DNA of 64,000 bases from Pelobates cultripes (GCA_933207985.1 OW240913.1:278419436-278483435); one strand, 5' to 3'. Numbered from the stretch's first letter, positions 46,040 to 56,254 are shown. The notes: a model not told the origin generated them from the letters alone. Translations and numbers: made by a program.

Positions 46040-48735
46040 GACGAAAGCGTTGAACGCAGTGGCGGATGGCAGGGAGTTTTGTGCTTAATCGCTGGCTGCG
46101 ACAATCCCTGTTCAGTTGAAACCTGGGAAGGATCCTAAAACAATCCGCAGTTATCACCCAATCTCATTGCTCAATGTGGATGCCAAACTCTTTTCAAAGG
46201 TTTTAGCCACTAGGCTTTAAGCTGTCCTACCAGCCTTGCTACATCCTGATCAGACAGGATTTATTCCTGGTTTGGAAGCTAGGGATAGTACTTTGGGACT
46301 CTTTGCTATACAACAAAACACGCCAGAATGATGGGCAGACATTTGCTTCTGCTATCAACTTATGCTGAAAAGGTGTTAGGTAGTATATGCTTGCTAAACT
46401 GAAAAGCATGGGATTGGGAGATAAGTTGCTCACATGGATCCTGGCATTGTATAGCAAGCCACATGCTTCAGTGCAGGTTAATTGAGCTCTAAGAGCTGAT
46501 TTTAGCATTCATAATGGGACCAGGCAGGGCTGCCCCCTTTCCCCATTGTTATTTGCTATGGCCTTAGAACCACTTCTGAAGACTATATGTCAGAATCCTG
46601 ATGTTCAGGGCTACACTTGAAGTGGAGAGGATCACTGCCTAGTCTGATGACCTTCTTTTTTTTGTTTAAAATCCAAGGATCACTTTGCCCTGTCTACTGT
46701 TGGAGGTTGAGAGATACGGTTCACTGTCATCTTTCAAGCTCAATCTTTGAAATGCAAAGTGGTGAATGTCACGTTCCCTGCTGCTGATTACATTTTGCTC
46801 AATCCACAATTTCCATTTCATTGCACTGGCAGAATTAAGTATCTTGGCATTTGGGTGACCACGGATCCGAGTGATCTGTATCAACAAAACTTTCTACCTC
46901 TATTGAAAACGTTGCTGTCTGATTTGAAGAGATGGGCATAACCTAATGTCTCGTGGCATGGATGGGTAGCAGTAGTAAAATGAATATACTCCCATGGTGT
47001 TATGCCCTTTCCAAATTATTCCACTTGCTTTACCTGCAGCTTTTTTTCTCCTTCCTGAAGACGGTTGTGATTGGATATGTATGGCAGGGGGAACGATCAC
47101 TTTTGCGTCATGACTTGCTTTGTATGTTGAGATATTGGGGGGCTTAGCATTGCCTAATTTTAAAAGGTAACATCAGGCCATGGTCTTGCAACAGATTTTA
47201 GATTGGCATTTGACATCCTCACAATAACTATGGTTGACCCTGGATATGGGAGGAGTGGCTGAGAGGCACGGAGGTTTTGGAGCACAAAGATAGGACTACA
47301 CCAGTATCACAGAGCTTTACATGGTGGAGGGCTTCATGAGCTAGATGCTTTACCGGAGAGTGGAGCACCAACTCCCTTAGTTTCTTTTCATTACATACAA
47401 TTGAAACATTATTATAGCACTACTCCATTGAGAAAAGCTGCATAGGGATCTTACTTGGTTTGAGGGTTTGTGCATGGCGGGCTCTGGGCTTCAGAAGGCA
47501 GTTTCGATGCTTCACCAACATTTGTTGGTAGGGAATAGGACTGTGAAGAATACCTTTCAGAGGCAGTGAGAAGGTCAGCTGGGCGGGACAGAGGCAATTG
47601 GAGAAGGTCTTGTTGTGGCAACATAAGAGATCCATCAATTTTCAGTACCAGGAGATGAACTATAAGTTAGTTTCTATTTAGAATTTTTTCCCGCTGTATC
47701 GCTCACCTGCTCGAGATGTCAGGATGGTCGGGGTATGTTATTACACATTTGGTGTAATTGCCCTAAAATTGTCCCTTATTGTGAGATTGTGAGAAGCGTG
47801 GTAAGTGAAATCTATAGGGACTCCATTTTACAACACTTACATCATTTTACAAAGGCTTTGATTCCTGCATTTTGGAAAAAGACTGAATTTCCCACAAAGG
47901 AATCTTAGTTGCAGAGGGTTGAGGATATACAGACGGCTGAGGCCCTTCATTCTTCTCTTATCGGGGTGAGTTCCCACAATTGACCCACAATGCAACTTCA
48001 ATAAACATACGCTCACACCGCAGTCCCTAGATACATGCACACAAACTTTACAGGCCCTATCAGCACACATACAACCTCTACTAAAAGTACAGCCAATGCT
48101 GGTGGGTCCTATTGAGTGGCTCATACACTTAGGGCTACCCTATGGGCATGTGACTTCAGGGACAACAGGGCCCTCTCTAAGTTAGTTCAACCATTTTTCC
48201 CTTCTTTCTTTTTCCTTTTCTATGTCTTCCTTCTCTGTACTATCGCTACCTCCAAATCTTGCTGGTGGGATATTTTGCATGTTGAGCACGTTCTAGTTGC
48301 CATTACTTGCCAGGAACTCTTTCCTCCCACTGCATAACATATGTTTTATTTAGAATAGCTACTATGTCTTTTCTGGGGGCGGCGGTATTTTGTTTGTTTT
48401 TTGATTTGTTTGTTTGCTTTCTTCTCTTTTCTTGCACACACAGGAGTTGGAGAGGTGGCTACTCTCCCCACATGAGGGGGGAGGATTTGTGCTGCATCTT
48501 CATGGGTGGGAAGCAGGAAATGGTCCTGGAGTTGTTATTTCTTACTTCATGTTTTATATCTGCACTTATATGATTACCAAGGTTCCTTCAATTGTATATT
48601 GGTTGTATTGTAATAGATTCATGCCAACATGCATTCTGCCTGTATTGTCCTTACTGTGTAGGCCTGCAAGCTTTCATTTGTCTTTTTTTCTTGTACCTTG
48701 AAAAACATTCTTGATTAATAAAAGATTTTCCCCCC
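46040..48735 (+). pseudogene. L1-clade ORF2 pseudogene with 3' end
   Basis: This is the longest LINE remnant in the window. RT begins near 46090 (KPGKDPKTIRSYHPISLLNV, HPDQTGFIPGLEARDSTLGL). The [10 protein letters not shown] block survives out of frame near 46520, and the YADD region near 46640 is destroyed. Distal ORF2 follows (IKYLGIWVTTDPSDLYQQNF at about 46833, then W..MGSSSKMNILPWCYALSK and GGLALPNF-like text near 47150). The C-terminal Cys/His region lies near 47720-47790. The 3' end at about 48735 is TTGATTAATAAAAG. Stops and shifts occur throughout, and the endonuclease half is missing (5' truncated). Confidence 0.8.
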
Positions 48736-48899
48736 AAAATTTTTTGCATTATAGATTCACAATGATCTTACAACAAATTATTGACATACACTTTAATTTA
48801 TTTAGCACTATTTCTTCCATGTTGAAATTAGTGTAGGGTAGTGGTGGGCTTAACGCAATATGGCCATATGGTGGAACAGATTCCCCATATTTGTTTGCT

Positions 48900-49075
48900 G
48901 AGATAGGTGATTCTAAGTAGCCTTATAAAATGTAAAACTGTATTTTTTATGTGTGCGTTGTTCCTTAATGTGTAATTTATATAAAAAAATTCTCTACAGC
49001 AGCACCATTGCTGAGAAATGCATGTTCAGGGCGTGTCCCCAATTCTTCTTTTTCTTTACTAATAGTATATGAGCA
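48900..49075 (+). repeat. Unnamed dispersed repeat, copy C
   Basis: This is the fullest copy in plus orientation: AAGTAGCCTTATAAAATGTA, GTTGTTCCTTAATGTG, CAGCAGCACCATTGC and GCATGTTCAGGGCGTGTCCC. Confidence 0.7.
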
Positions 49076-49859
49076 ATCACTAAACCAAATGCACACTCAC
49101 AAACACAACAAAATAGTGTATCGCCACAATTATGTCAATGTTCAATCTCATTATTGCTTGAAATACAATGTAATTGTTCATTTGAGAACATCTAAATGTA
49201 CAGAATCATGTGGTTCATTGACTTTTTTTCTCATCTTCCATTATATAGCTGGAATGTATAAGTATCCTAAACATATTATATTGTGGTATATTCTAATAGG
49301 AGATGAGGGAACTGTTGAAGGGCATTTAAGAGCTTTGTTTAGGTTAATACGTTTTTATTCATGGAGGAAGTTATTAGATTGGTAGTCCTAGATAACAAAC
49401 AAGATTAAAAAGAAACTATGTAATCGTTAGAAAAGAAAGAGTCAATCAAAAAGTATTTATAGGCATCAGCATACATTTTTATTTTGGGCAAGAGGGGGGC
49501 AAAAGATAGATCCCCATCTTTTGTGCAACTCCAACAATGCTTTGACAGCTGGGGCTCTACCATTTTCACATGCATGTAGGGTTGTATTTAGCACTGAGCA
49601 GTGTTTGTGTGTTTGACTGTAAGCATGTTTTTGCATGGAGTATATTTGTGTGAATGTTGGGGTGTGTTTGTATGTGGATATGGCATTTAAATGCAAGCAT
49701 GCATTTATGTGTGGTGTAGGTTTTTGAATGCACAGGTGTGTTTATATGTAATTTTGGTGTTTAACAAAGAGGTGTGTTTGTATGCAGTGTGTAAGTTTGA
49801 ATGCAGGTGTGTATTTGTGTGTAGTATTGGCATTTGAATGCTGAGATGTATGCACATAT
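49076..49859. other. Interval leading into a GT/AC-rich array
   Basis: No gene. From about 49590 GT-rich near-repeats (GTGTGTTTGTATG) precede the AC array. Confidence 0.5.
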
Positions 49860-50035
49860 ACACATGCACTGCCACATACACACACACACACACACTGAAA
49901 CACATGTAGGTTCACAGATATACACAATTATACACATGCAGCTATACGGACACATATACACACACTGACACACACACATATACAGACACACACACTGACA
50001 ACATACAGATACACACACTAACCACATACAGATAC
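49860..50035. repeat. AC-rich minisatellite, part 1
   Basis: Units resemble ACACACACTGACAACATACAGAT. The array is interrupted after GATAC by the gypsy element and resumes at 55403. Confidence 0.85.
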
Positions 50036-50569
50036 TGTCAGGAAACTGACAGGGATCCAATACGCAGAGTGCGCACAGAAGGAGGTACGTATACCGGACC
50101 TTAGAATGGCCGGACTAACGTAAGGACAAAGCAAGAATAGTCAAAAGGTAAGCCGAGGTCAAGGGAGCCGGAGGACAGGTAAGCGAGATACAAGCCGAGT
50201 CAAAGGAGAGGAGAGGACAACAGGACAAAAGACAAGCAAGGGTCAAAACCGGAAACACTAGATAAAGAACGCGCTGAGTGACTAGCAAGCTAGAACCACG
50301 ACAGGGCAATGAGCAGTAGTAAAGGTTTCCTTTAAATACCCTGTACCTAAATAGAGACCACGCCCCCAAAAGGTCCGGAATAGCGGTTCCCGGCACTTTA
50401 TGCAAATGCCGACGTCATGACGTCGACGCTAGCCGTCGCGTCATAAAAGGGGGAGGAGCTAGCGCGGCCGGCGCGAAAACGGCCGAAATATGCCGAAATG
50501 CTAGGGGAAGGGAGCCCCTAAGCAGAGAGGATGTCCTCCCTGGATACATCACCAACAGGTACCCTGACA
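50036..50569 (-). mobile_element. 3' LTR of the gypsy element
   Basis: This 534-bp copy lies at the downstream end of the minus-strand element. The pol stop codon (50518) falls inside it, so the last 17 residues of Pol are encoded by LTR sequence. It has one T fewer than the other LTR (CCTGTACC against CCTGTTACC). Confidence 0.95.
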
Positions 50570-53500
50570 GTACCCCCCCTTCTAGAAACGCCCACCGGGC
50601 GGATGGGACCTGGCTTAGAAGGAAAACGAACGTGGAAGGCCCGAAGAAGACGAGGAGCATGCACGTCTATACCAGGAACCCAAGACCTCTCTTCTGGACC
50701 ATAACCTTTCCAGTCTATGAGGTATTGCAGCTTCCCCCTAGAAATACGAGAATCAAGGATGGACTTGATGATATATTCCTCCTGACCATCCACACGGACC
50801 GAGGATGGAGGAGTAGAGCGGGAGGAAAATCTGTTACAAACAAGAGGTTTCAATAACGACACATGAAAAGAGTTAGGGATGCGTAGAGTAGGAGGTAGAT
50901 CCAGCAAATAAGAAACCGGGTTGATCCTCCTCAGTACCCTGTAAGGACCAATGTAACGAGGAGCAAACTTCAAGGAAGGAACTTTCAGGCGAATGTGTCT
51001 GGTACACAACCAGACCCTATCCCCCGGAGAAAAAATAGGAGCAGGACGTCTACGCCTATCAGCATGTGACTTAAACACCGCGGAACTACGTTCAAGAATT
51101 TGTCGAGTCTGATCCCACAACTTTCTCAGGTTGGCTATATGAATATCAACCGACGGTATACCCTGGGAAGGAGACACCGACGGAAGAACAGTAGGGTTAA
51201 AGCCATAGTTCAAGAAAAAGGGGCTATTATGAGTGGAACCACAAACAAGGTTGTTGTGAGCAAACTCCGCCCAAGGAATCAGACCGACCCAGTCATCCTG
51301 GTGTTCAGAAACAAAACAACGTAGATATTGCTCAATTTTTTGGTTAGTGCGTTCGGCTGCTCCGTTAGATTGAGGATGATAGGCCGAAGAAAAATTCAGT
51401 TTGATGCCCAACTGTGAACAGAAGGATCTCCAAAAACGGGAAATAAATTGGGAACCCCTGTCTGACACAATCTCATTGGGAATACCATGTAAACGGAAAA
51501 TTTCTCTAGCAAATATCACGGCCAGTTCGGGGGAGGACGGAAGTTTAGGCAAGGGAATGAAATGAGCCATTTTAGTAAACCTGTCAAGGACCGTGAGTAT
51601 AACTGTATGCCTATTGGAAGCTGGTAGATCAACAATAAAATCCATAGCCAAGCAAGCCCAAGGTTTGTTGGGAACGACTAAGGGCTGCAATAAACCACAA
51701 GGGAGATCCCGCGGAAGTTTATTCCTGACACAAACATTGCAAGCCTTGACAAAGTCTTCCACATCCCTACGTAAACCGGGCCACCAGAAGTCTTTTGAGA
51801 TCAGGCAGTAAGTTTTGTGGATGCCGGGGTGACCAGCGATCTTGCTATCGTGGAAACAGCGAATAATGTCCACTTGGAATTTGGGAGACACGAACAAGCG
51901 GCCCACAGGAGTACGTTCGGGAGCAAGAGATTGTTCGTTCTGAATATCAGCGAGCAATGGAGAGTGTATTTTGACATTGGTGTTGGCGATAATATTGACT
52001 TCAGGAATAATAGGGAACAAAGTATCCTCTGTAGAGGTGGTAGGTTCGTGCTGACGTGACAAAGCGTCTGCCTTAGTGTTCTTAGAACCAGGCCTGTAAG
52101 TAAGCACATAATTAAAGTGTGTAAGGAACATAGACCAACGTGCCTGCCTGGCAGATAATCTTTTGGCCTCCCCCATATACGATAAATTTTTGTGGTCAGT
52201 CAAGATAGTAACTGGGAGGACGGTGCCCTCTAACAAATGTCTCCATTCCTTTAATGCCATAATGATAGCTAAAAGTTCTCTATCACCAATGTCGTATCTC
52301 CTTTCAGTGTGTGACAGTTTCTTGGAAAAAAAACCGCAAGGGTGCAGCGGCTTATCTAAACTTTGTCTTTGGGATAACACTGCGCCTATCCCTGTTTCAG
52401 ACGCATCAACTTCAAGTAAAAAGGGTAGAGAGGTATCAGGATGAACTAATACAGGTGCTGAGGCAAAAGACTGTTTGAGCGTTTCGAAAGCAGATAAAGC
52501 CTCAGTAGACCAGGTTTTGGTATCGGCTCCTTGTTTGGTCATATTAGTGATAGGAGCGATAACAGAGGAGTACCCTTTAATAAAACGTCTGTAATAATTA
52601 GAAAATCCAAGAAATCTTTGTATGGCTTTGAGTCCCTTAGGTAAAGGCCAATCTAAAATCGATTTTAGTTTGGTCGGGTCCATCATAAACCCGTCTTTGG
52701 AAATTACGTAACCTAAGAAAGTTACCTGAGACTGGTCAAAGCTACATTTTTCCAATTTGCAATACAATCCATGTTGTAAAAGTTTCTGTAATACCTTTCT
52801 GACTTGTCTATGATGTGAATTAATGTCTCTAGAATGGATTAGTATATCATCCAAATATACAATTACACATTCATGTTGGAATTCTCTAAGAACTTCATTG
52901 ATCAAGTCTTGGAAGACGGCCGGGGCGTTACAAAGCCCAAACGGCATTACGGTATACTCATAATGCCCGTAACGGGTATTAAATGCTGTCATCCATTCAT
53001 CTCCTTGTTTAATTCGCACTAAGTTATATGCTCCCCTTAAGTCAAGTTTAGTAAAAATACTCGACCCCTTTAGTCTGTCAAAGAGTTCAGTAATTAAAGG
53101 AATAGGGTAAGCATTTCTGATAGTAATTTTGTTCAATCCCCGATAGTCTATACAAGGACGTAAGGTACCGTCTTTCTTTTCTACAAAAAAGAAACCCGCC
53201 CCCGCCGGAGAAGAAGACTTTCTAATAAATCCCTTGTCTAAATTCTCCTTGATATATTCCTCTAAAACCAAGTTTTCCTTGGTGGATAGAGGGTATACCG
53301 TACCCCTGGGAGGCATAGTACCAGGGAAAAGTTTAATAGAACAGTCATAAGACCGGTGGGGAGGTAAAGTATCCGCCTTACCCTTGTCAAATACAGATTT
53401 GAGGTCTAGATATTGTAATGGTATCTGAACGTCTGTGGATTGAGAAGTGTTAGCATAAGAGTTCACGGGGCAAACAGAAGTAACTCTCTGCAGACATTCT

Positions 53501-53952
53501 TTCCTACAACCCATACCCCAAGAAACGATTTCTCCACCCTCCCAGTCAATCTGAGGGTTGTGTCTCTTGAGCCAAGAATATCCTAGAACCACTGGGACTG
53601 CCGGGGAGGAAATTAACAGAAGGGAAATCAACTCTTCGTGGAAAATACCAACAGTAAGCTTAACGGGTTCGGTCTCATGGAATATTACTGGTTCAGATAA
53701 AGGTCTACCATCTATGGCCTCAACGGCCAAGGGTGTATCTCTCAATTGGAATGGGATACAATGCTTATTAGCGAAAGTTTGGTCTATAAAGCTTTCTGCT
53801 GCTCCAGAATCTAATAATGCCATCGTAGTAATAAACCCCTTTTCCCAAGCTAGAGAGACAGGAATCAGAAGCCTATGGTCTTTTTTATTATGCATAGAGG
53901 ACAGTAATGAAACACCCAAGGCCCGTCCTCTAAGGGAACTTAGGTGCGAGCG
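50518..53952 (-). CDS. pol: Pol polyprotein: protease, RT, RNase H, integrase, chromodomain
   Basis: This frame is open for 1,144 codons after the -1 slip and makes the enzymes that copy and insert the element. Residue numbers count from the TTG at 53919. Protease LLDSGA has its catalytic Asp at 37. RT spans about 200-430, with YLDD at 355-358. RNase H spans about 498-620 (EVDAS 503-507, TDHKN 574-578). The integrase zinc domain has H690, H697, C727 and C730. The integrase core triad is D760, D820 and E856, spaced D,D(35)E. The GPY region is near 986-1015, and a chromodomain at about 1048-1096 (EYIIKSIL, WKGYGPEERSW) probably directs insertion to marked chromatin. All catalytic residues are present. 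There is no separate start signal; it is read as Gag-Pol. Confidence 0.95.
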   Translation of the reverse strand, partial: RSHLSSLRGRALGVSLLSSMHNKKDHRLLIPVSLAWEKGFITTMALLDSGAAESFIDQTFANKHCIPFQLRDTPLAVEAIDGRPLSEPVIFHETEPVKLTVGIFHEELISLLLISSPAVPVVLGYSWLKRHNPQIDWEGGEIVSWGMGCRKECLQRVTSVCPVNSYANTSQSTDVQIPLQYLDLKSVFDKGKADTLPPHRSYDCSIKLFPGTMPPRGTVYPLSTKENLVLEEYIKENLDKGFIRKSSSPAGAGFFFVEKKDGTLRPCIDYRGLNKITIRNAYPIPLITELFDRLKGSSIFTKLDLRGAYNLVRIKQGDEWMTAFNTRYGHYEYTVMPFGLCNAPAVFQDLINEVLREFQHECVIVYLDDILIHSRDINSHHRQVRKVLQKLLQHGLYCKLEKCSFDQSQVTFLGYVISKDGFMMDPTKLKSILDWPLPKGLKAIQRFLGFSNYYRRFIKGYSSVIAPITNMTKQGADTKTWSTEALSAFETLKQSFASAPVLVHPDTSLPFLLEVDASETGIGAVLSQRQSLDKPLHPCGFFSKKLSHTERRYDIGDRELLAIIMALKEWRHLLEGTVLPVTILTDHKNLSYMGEAKRLSARQARWSMFLTHFNYVLTYRPGSKNTKADALSRQHEPTTSTEDTLFPIIPEVNIIANTNVKIHSPLLADIQNEQSLAPERTPVGRLFVSPKFQVDIIRCFHDSKIAGHPGIHKTYCLISKDFWWPGLRRDVEDFVKACNVCVRNKLPRDLPCGLLQPLVVPNKPWACLAMDFIVDLPASNRHTVILTVLDRFTKMAHFIPLPKLPSSPELAVIFAREIFRLHGIPNEIVSDRGSQFISRFWRSFCSQLGIKLNFSSAYHPQSNGAAERTNQKIEQYLRCFVSEHQDDWVGLIPWAEFAHNNLVCGSTHNSPFFLNYGFNPTVLPSVSPSQGIPSVDIHIANLRKLWDQTRQILERSSAVFKSHADRRRRPAPIFSPGDRVWLCTRHIRLKVPSLKFAPRYIGPYRVLRRINPVSYLLDLPPTLRIPNSFHVSLLKPLVCNRFSSRSTPPSSVRVDGQEEYIIKSILDSRISRGKLQYLIDWKGYGPEERSWVPGIDVHAPRLLRAFHVRFPSKPGPIRPVGVSRRGGTVRVPVGDVSREDILSA
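50573..50583 (-). other. Polypurine tract for plus-strand priming
   Basis: On the minus strand AGAAGGGGGGG lies three bases before the 3' LTR, the expected site and composition for the plus-strand DNA primer. Confidence 0.8.
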
Positions 53953-54854
53953 TTTCCCGGACGATTAGGGCAACTAAGACGTAGGTGACCTCTCAGCCCG
54001 CAGTATAAACAGAGACCCTCCCTTCTTCTGTACTGTCTCTCAGCCTCAGATAAGCGAGTATTACCTATTTGCATAGGTTCTGGTGGAGTAGGATTATAGG
54101 AGTCAGGGTTCTGAAATGAGGGAGCGAGTCTTACAGGAAGTCTAGTAACTCTTTCCCGAGTGTTCTGCCTCTGTCTCATGCGTTCATCTATTCTGGAAAT
54201 GAAGGATACTAAATCCTCTAAATTTTCCGGAAGTTCTCTAGTGGCAATTTCATCTAGAATTTCATCAGACAACCCATTCAAGAAAACATCCATAAAAGCT
54301 TGTTCGTTCCATTTCACTTCTGCTGCCAATGATCTAAACTCTAGAGCATATTCTACAAGGGTCCTATCTTGTTGTTTAAGGCGTAACAGGGATCTGGCCG
54401 CATTAATCTTCCTCCCTGGGGGGTCAAAGGTTCTTCTAAAAGCCGTGACAAACGCAGTGTAGTTGTAGACTAAAGGATTGTCATTCTCCCAAAGGGGATT
54501 GGCCCATCTAAGTGCTTTATCTATTAGCAGGGTTATAATAAAGCCTACCTTAGCCCTGTCAGTGGGGTAAGCCCGGGGTTGTAGTTCGAAATGTATACTT
54601 ATCTGGTTTAAAAAACCACGACAAGCATCAGGCGAACCCCCATATCGTAATGGTGACGTGACATGGGAAGATGCGCCTACAGTGGCTACTTCCAAACCAG
54701 TACTTAGCGAGTGGCTAGCAGTGGAACGTATTTCTTCAGACTGGGTACTGGAGCGTGTCAACAAAGTTTGTAACGCTAAAGCCATTTGGTCCATTCTATG
54801 GTCCATGGCCTCAAATCTGGGGTCAGGAGGACTAGCACCTGCAGGATCCATCAT
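53940..54854 (-). CDS. gag: Gag capsid/nucleocapsid protein
   Basis: Gag is 304 codons long, starting at the first of two ATGs 13 nt downstream of the 5' LTR. The protein forms the particle that packages the element RNA. The N-terminus has a helical, Met/Gln-rich stretch (MDHRMDQMALAL). The central part (about 85-215) reads as a retrotransposon gag domain (FITLLIDKALRWANPLWEND, KQQDRTLVEYALEFRSLA). The C-terminus ends in a zinc knuckle C282-C285-H290-C295 (CLYCGLRGHLRLSC). The frame is intact. Related domesticated genes in mammals such as PEG10 descend from this sushi class; nothing here suggests domestication, because the LTRs and target site are intact. Confidence 0.92.
   Translation of the reverse strand: MMDPAGASPPDPRFEAMDHRMDQMALALQTLLTRSSTQSEEIRSTASHSLSTGLEVATVGASSHVTSPLRYGGSPDACRGFLNQISIHFELQPRAYPTDRAKVGFIITLLIDKALRWANPLWENDNPLVYNYTAFVTAFRRTFDPPGRKINAARSLLRLKQQDRTLVEYALEFRSLAAEVKWNEQAFMDVFLNGLSDEILDEIATRELPENLEDLVSFISRIDERMRQRQNTRERVTRLPVRLAPSFQNPDSYNPTPPEPMQIGNTRLSEAERQYRRREGLCLYCGLRGHLRLSCPNRPGNART
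53952..53958 (-). promoter_or_regulatory. -1 ribosomal frameshift site GGGAAAC
   Basis: In gag frame the codons are G GGA AAC, an exact X XXY YYZ heptamer just before the gag stop (53940-53942). Slipping back one base continues as CGC TCG CAC into pol without a stop. Eight nt downstream a hairpin CTAAG-TTCC-CTTAG can form. The same heptamer is used by the sushi-derived gene PEG10. Confidence 0.88.
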
Positions 54855-54855
54855 G

Positions 54856-54865
54856 GCCCTGTCGT
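54856..54865 (-). promoter_or_regulatory. Self-priming primer binding site
   Basis: The element RNA reads ACGACAGGGC two bases after the 5' LTR. It lacks the TGG start of tRNA-type sites. It is the exact complement of GCCCTGTCGT within the LTR (50298-50307 and 55130-55139), which lies where the transcript should start. This matches the Tf1/sushi mechanism in which the RNA 5' end folds back as primer. Confidence 0.8.
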
Positions 54866-54867
54866 AA

Positions 54868-55402
54868 TGTCAGGAAACTGACAGGGATCCAATACGCAGA
54901 GTGCGCACAGAAGGAGGTACGTATACCGGACCTTAGAATGGCCGGACTAACGTAAGGACAAAGCAAGAATAGTCAAAAGGTAAGCCGAGGTCAAGGGAGC
55001 CGGAGGACAGGTAAGCGAGATACAAGCCGAGTCAAAGGAGAGGAGAGGACAACAGGACAAAAGACAAGCAAGGGTCAAAACCGGAAACACTAGATAAAGA
55101 ACGCGCTGAGTGACTAGCAAGCTAGAACCACGACAGGGCAATGAGCAGTAGTAAAGGTTTCCTTTAAATACCCTGTTACCTAAATAGAGACCACGCCCCC
55201 AAAAGGTCCGGAATAGCGGTTCCCGGCACTTTATGCAAATGCCGACGTCATGACGTCGACGCTAGCCGTCGCGTCATAAAAGGGGGAGGAGCTAGCGCGG
55301 CCGGCGCGAAAACGGCCGAAATATGCCGAAATGCTAGGGGAAGGGAGCCCCTAAGCAGAGAGGATGTCCTCCCTGGATACATCACCAACAGGTACCCTGA
55401 CA
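54868..55402 (-). mobile_element. 5' LTR (promoter copy) of the gypsy element
   Basis: This 535-bp LTR holds a TATA-like TATTTAAA (55170-55163, minus). Thirty-one nt further is GCCCTGTCGT (55139-55130), the predicted RNA start and self-primer. The gag ATG lies 13 nt beyond the LTR. Confidence 0.93.
55163..55170 (-). promoter_or_regulatory. TATA box of the 5' LTR
   Basis: TATTTAAA on the minus strand is 31 nt from the first base of the self-primer sequence. That spacing places the transcription start exactly at the primer. Confidence 0.6.
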
Positions 55403-55692
55403 GATACACAGATACACTCAATGACAACATACAGATACACACAATGACAACATACAGATACATAACCTGGCACATGCAGATACACAGACACACACTGACA
55501 CACATACAAATACAAACACAGACAAACATGGACACACATGCAGATACACACTTTGACTACATACAGGTATACATATTTACACTGGCACACAGATACACAG
55601 GTATACACACTGACACTGACACACACAGATACACACATACTGGCAACATACAGATACACACACTGACACACCTTGACAGATATACTGACAAA
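55403..55692. repeat. AC-rich minisatellite, part 2
   Basis: This continues the array interrupted at 50035, with units such as ACATACAGATACACACACTGAC. Confidence 0.85.
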
Positions 55693-55948
55693 CACCCTTG
55701 AGAAAGGCAGCCAGGAGGTGCCGAAACACTGGGGGTGTTAGGGGCTCGTGTTTCTGCCAGGATAGGCTTGAGTAAGTTGTGGTTAGTACCACTGTTTAAA
55801 GTATTTGCCTTAATGTTGTTATTTCAAATTTGATTTGGTGCTCCATTGAATTTTTGTGCTTTGTGTTTGTTATAGCCTGTTTGGTTTAATAAAGCATTTA
55901 TGTGTATCTCTTTGGAGTAGTCTAGTGTGCAATCTCTTTGTATTACAT
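55693..55948 (+). mobile_element. PLE-like terminal fragment inserted in the minisatellite
   Basis: It begins CCCTTGAGAAAGGCAGCCAG and shares that block and CGTGTTTCTGCC with the 12879-13411 element. It ends near TTTGTATTACATAGATATG. The array resumes on both sides with AGATATACTGACA and AGATATGCTGACA, which may be a target duplication or just array units. An AATAAA-like TTTAATAAAGC lies at 55887. Confidence 0.6.
55696..55728 (+). ncRNA. Hammerhead-ribozyme-like motif 4
   Basis: CTTGAGAAAG, stem GGCA/TGCC and CGAAAC are the same as motif 1 apart from one base in the core. Stem III is absent (ACT in place of GTT), so it is probably inactive. Confidence 0.35.
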
Positions 55949-56230
55949 AGATATGCTGACACACACAGACATACATACAAACAGACATACTGGCACACTG
56001 ACACACAGATACACACTGACATGCAGATACATACACAGGTATACACATTGACACACACAGATACACACATACTGACAACATACAGATAAACACACTGACA
56101 CACACAGACAGACATACGGACACACACACAGACAGACATACTGGCAGACACAGACATATTGGCACACAGACATACTGACATACATACAGACATACTGACA
56201 CACACACACACACACACAGAAATACTGACA
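55949..56230. repeat. AC-rich minisatellite, part 3
   Basis: This is the last part of the array, with units of CACACAGACATACTGACA and CAGACAGACATACTGGCA. Confidence 0.85.
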
Positions 56231-56254
56231 TGCACACAGGAAAACTTTACACTT

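Larger units (their letters stand above)
50036..55402 (-). mobile_element. Intact chromodomain Ty3/gypsy retrotransposon (Tf1/sushi type)
   Basis: This is a complete 5,367-bp element on the minus strand with 534- and 535-bp LTRs that are identical except for one T. GATAC is duplicated at 50031-50035 and 55403-55407. Gag and pol are open, joined by a -1 slip site. The terminal LTR bases TGTCAGG..CCTGACA form a short inverted repeat. LTR identity means a very recent insertion, and the element may still be able to move. Its Pol order (PR-RT-RH-IN-chromodomain) marks it as a chromovirus. Confidence 0.95.

Noticed and set aside
53558..53968. A 136-residue plus-strand frame
   Set aside because: It is antisense to the gag/pol junction and has no independent support.
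55824..56237. Cys/Val-rich frames on the minus strand
   Set aside because: They are translations of the AC-rich minisatellite.
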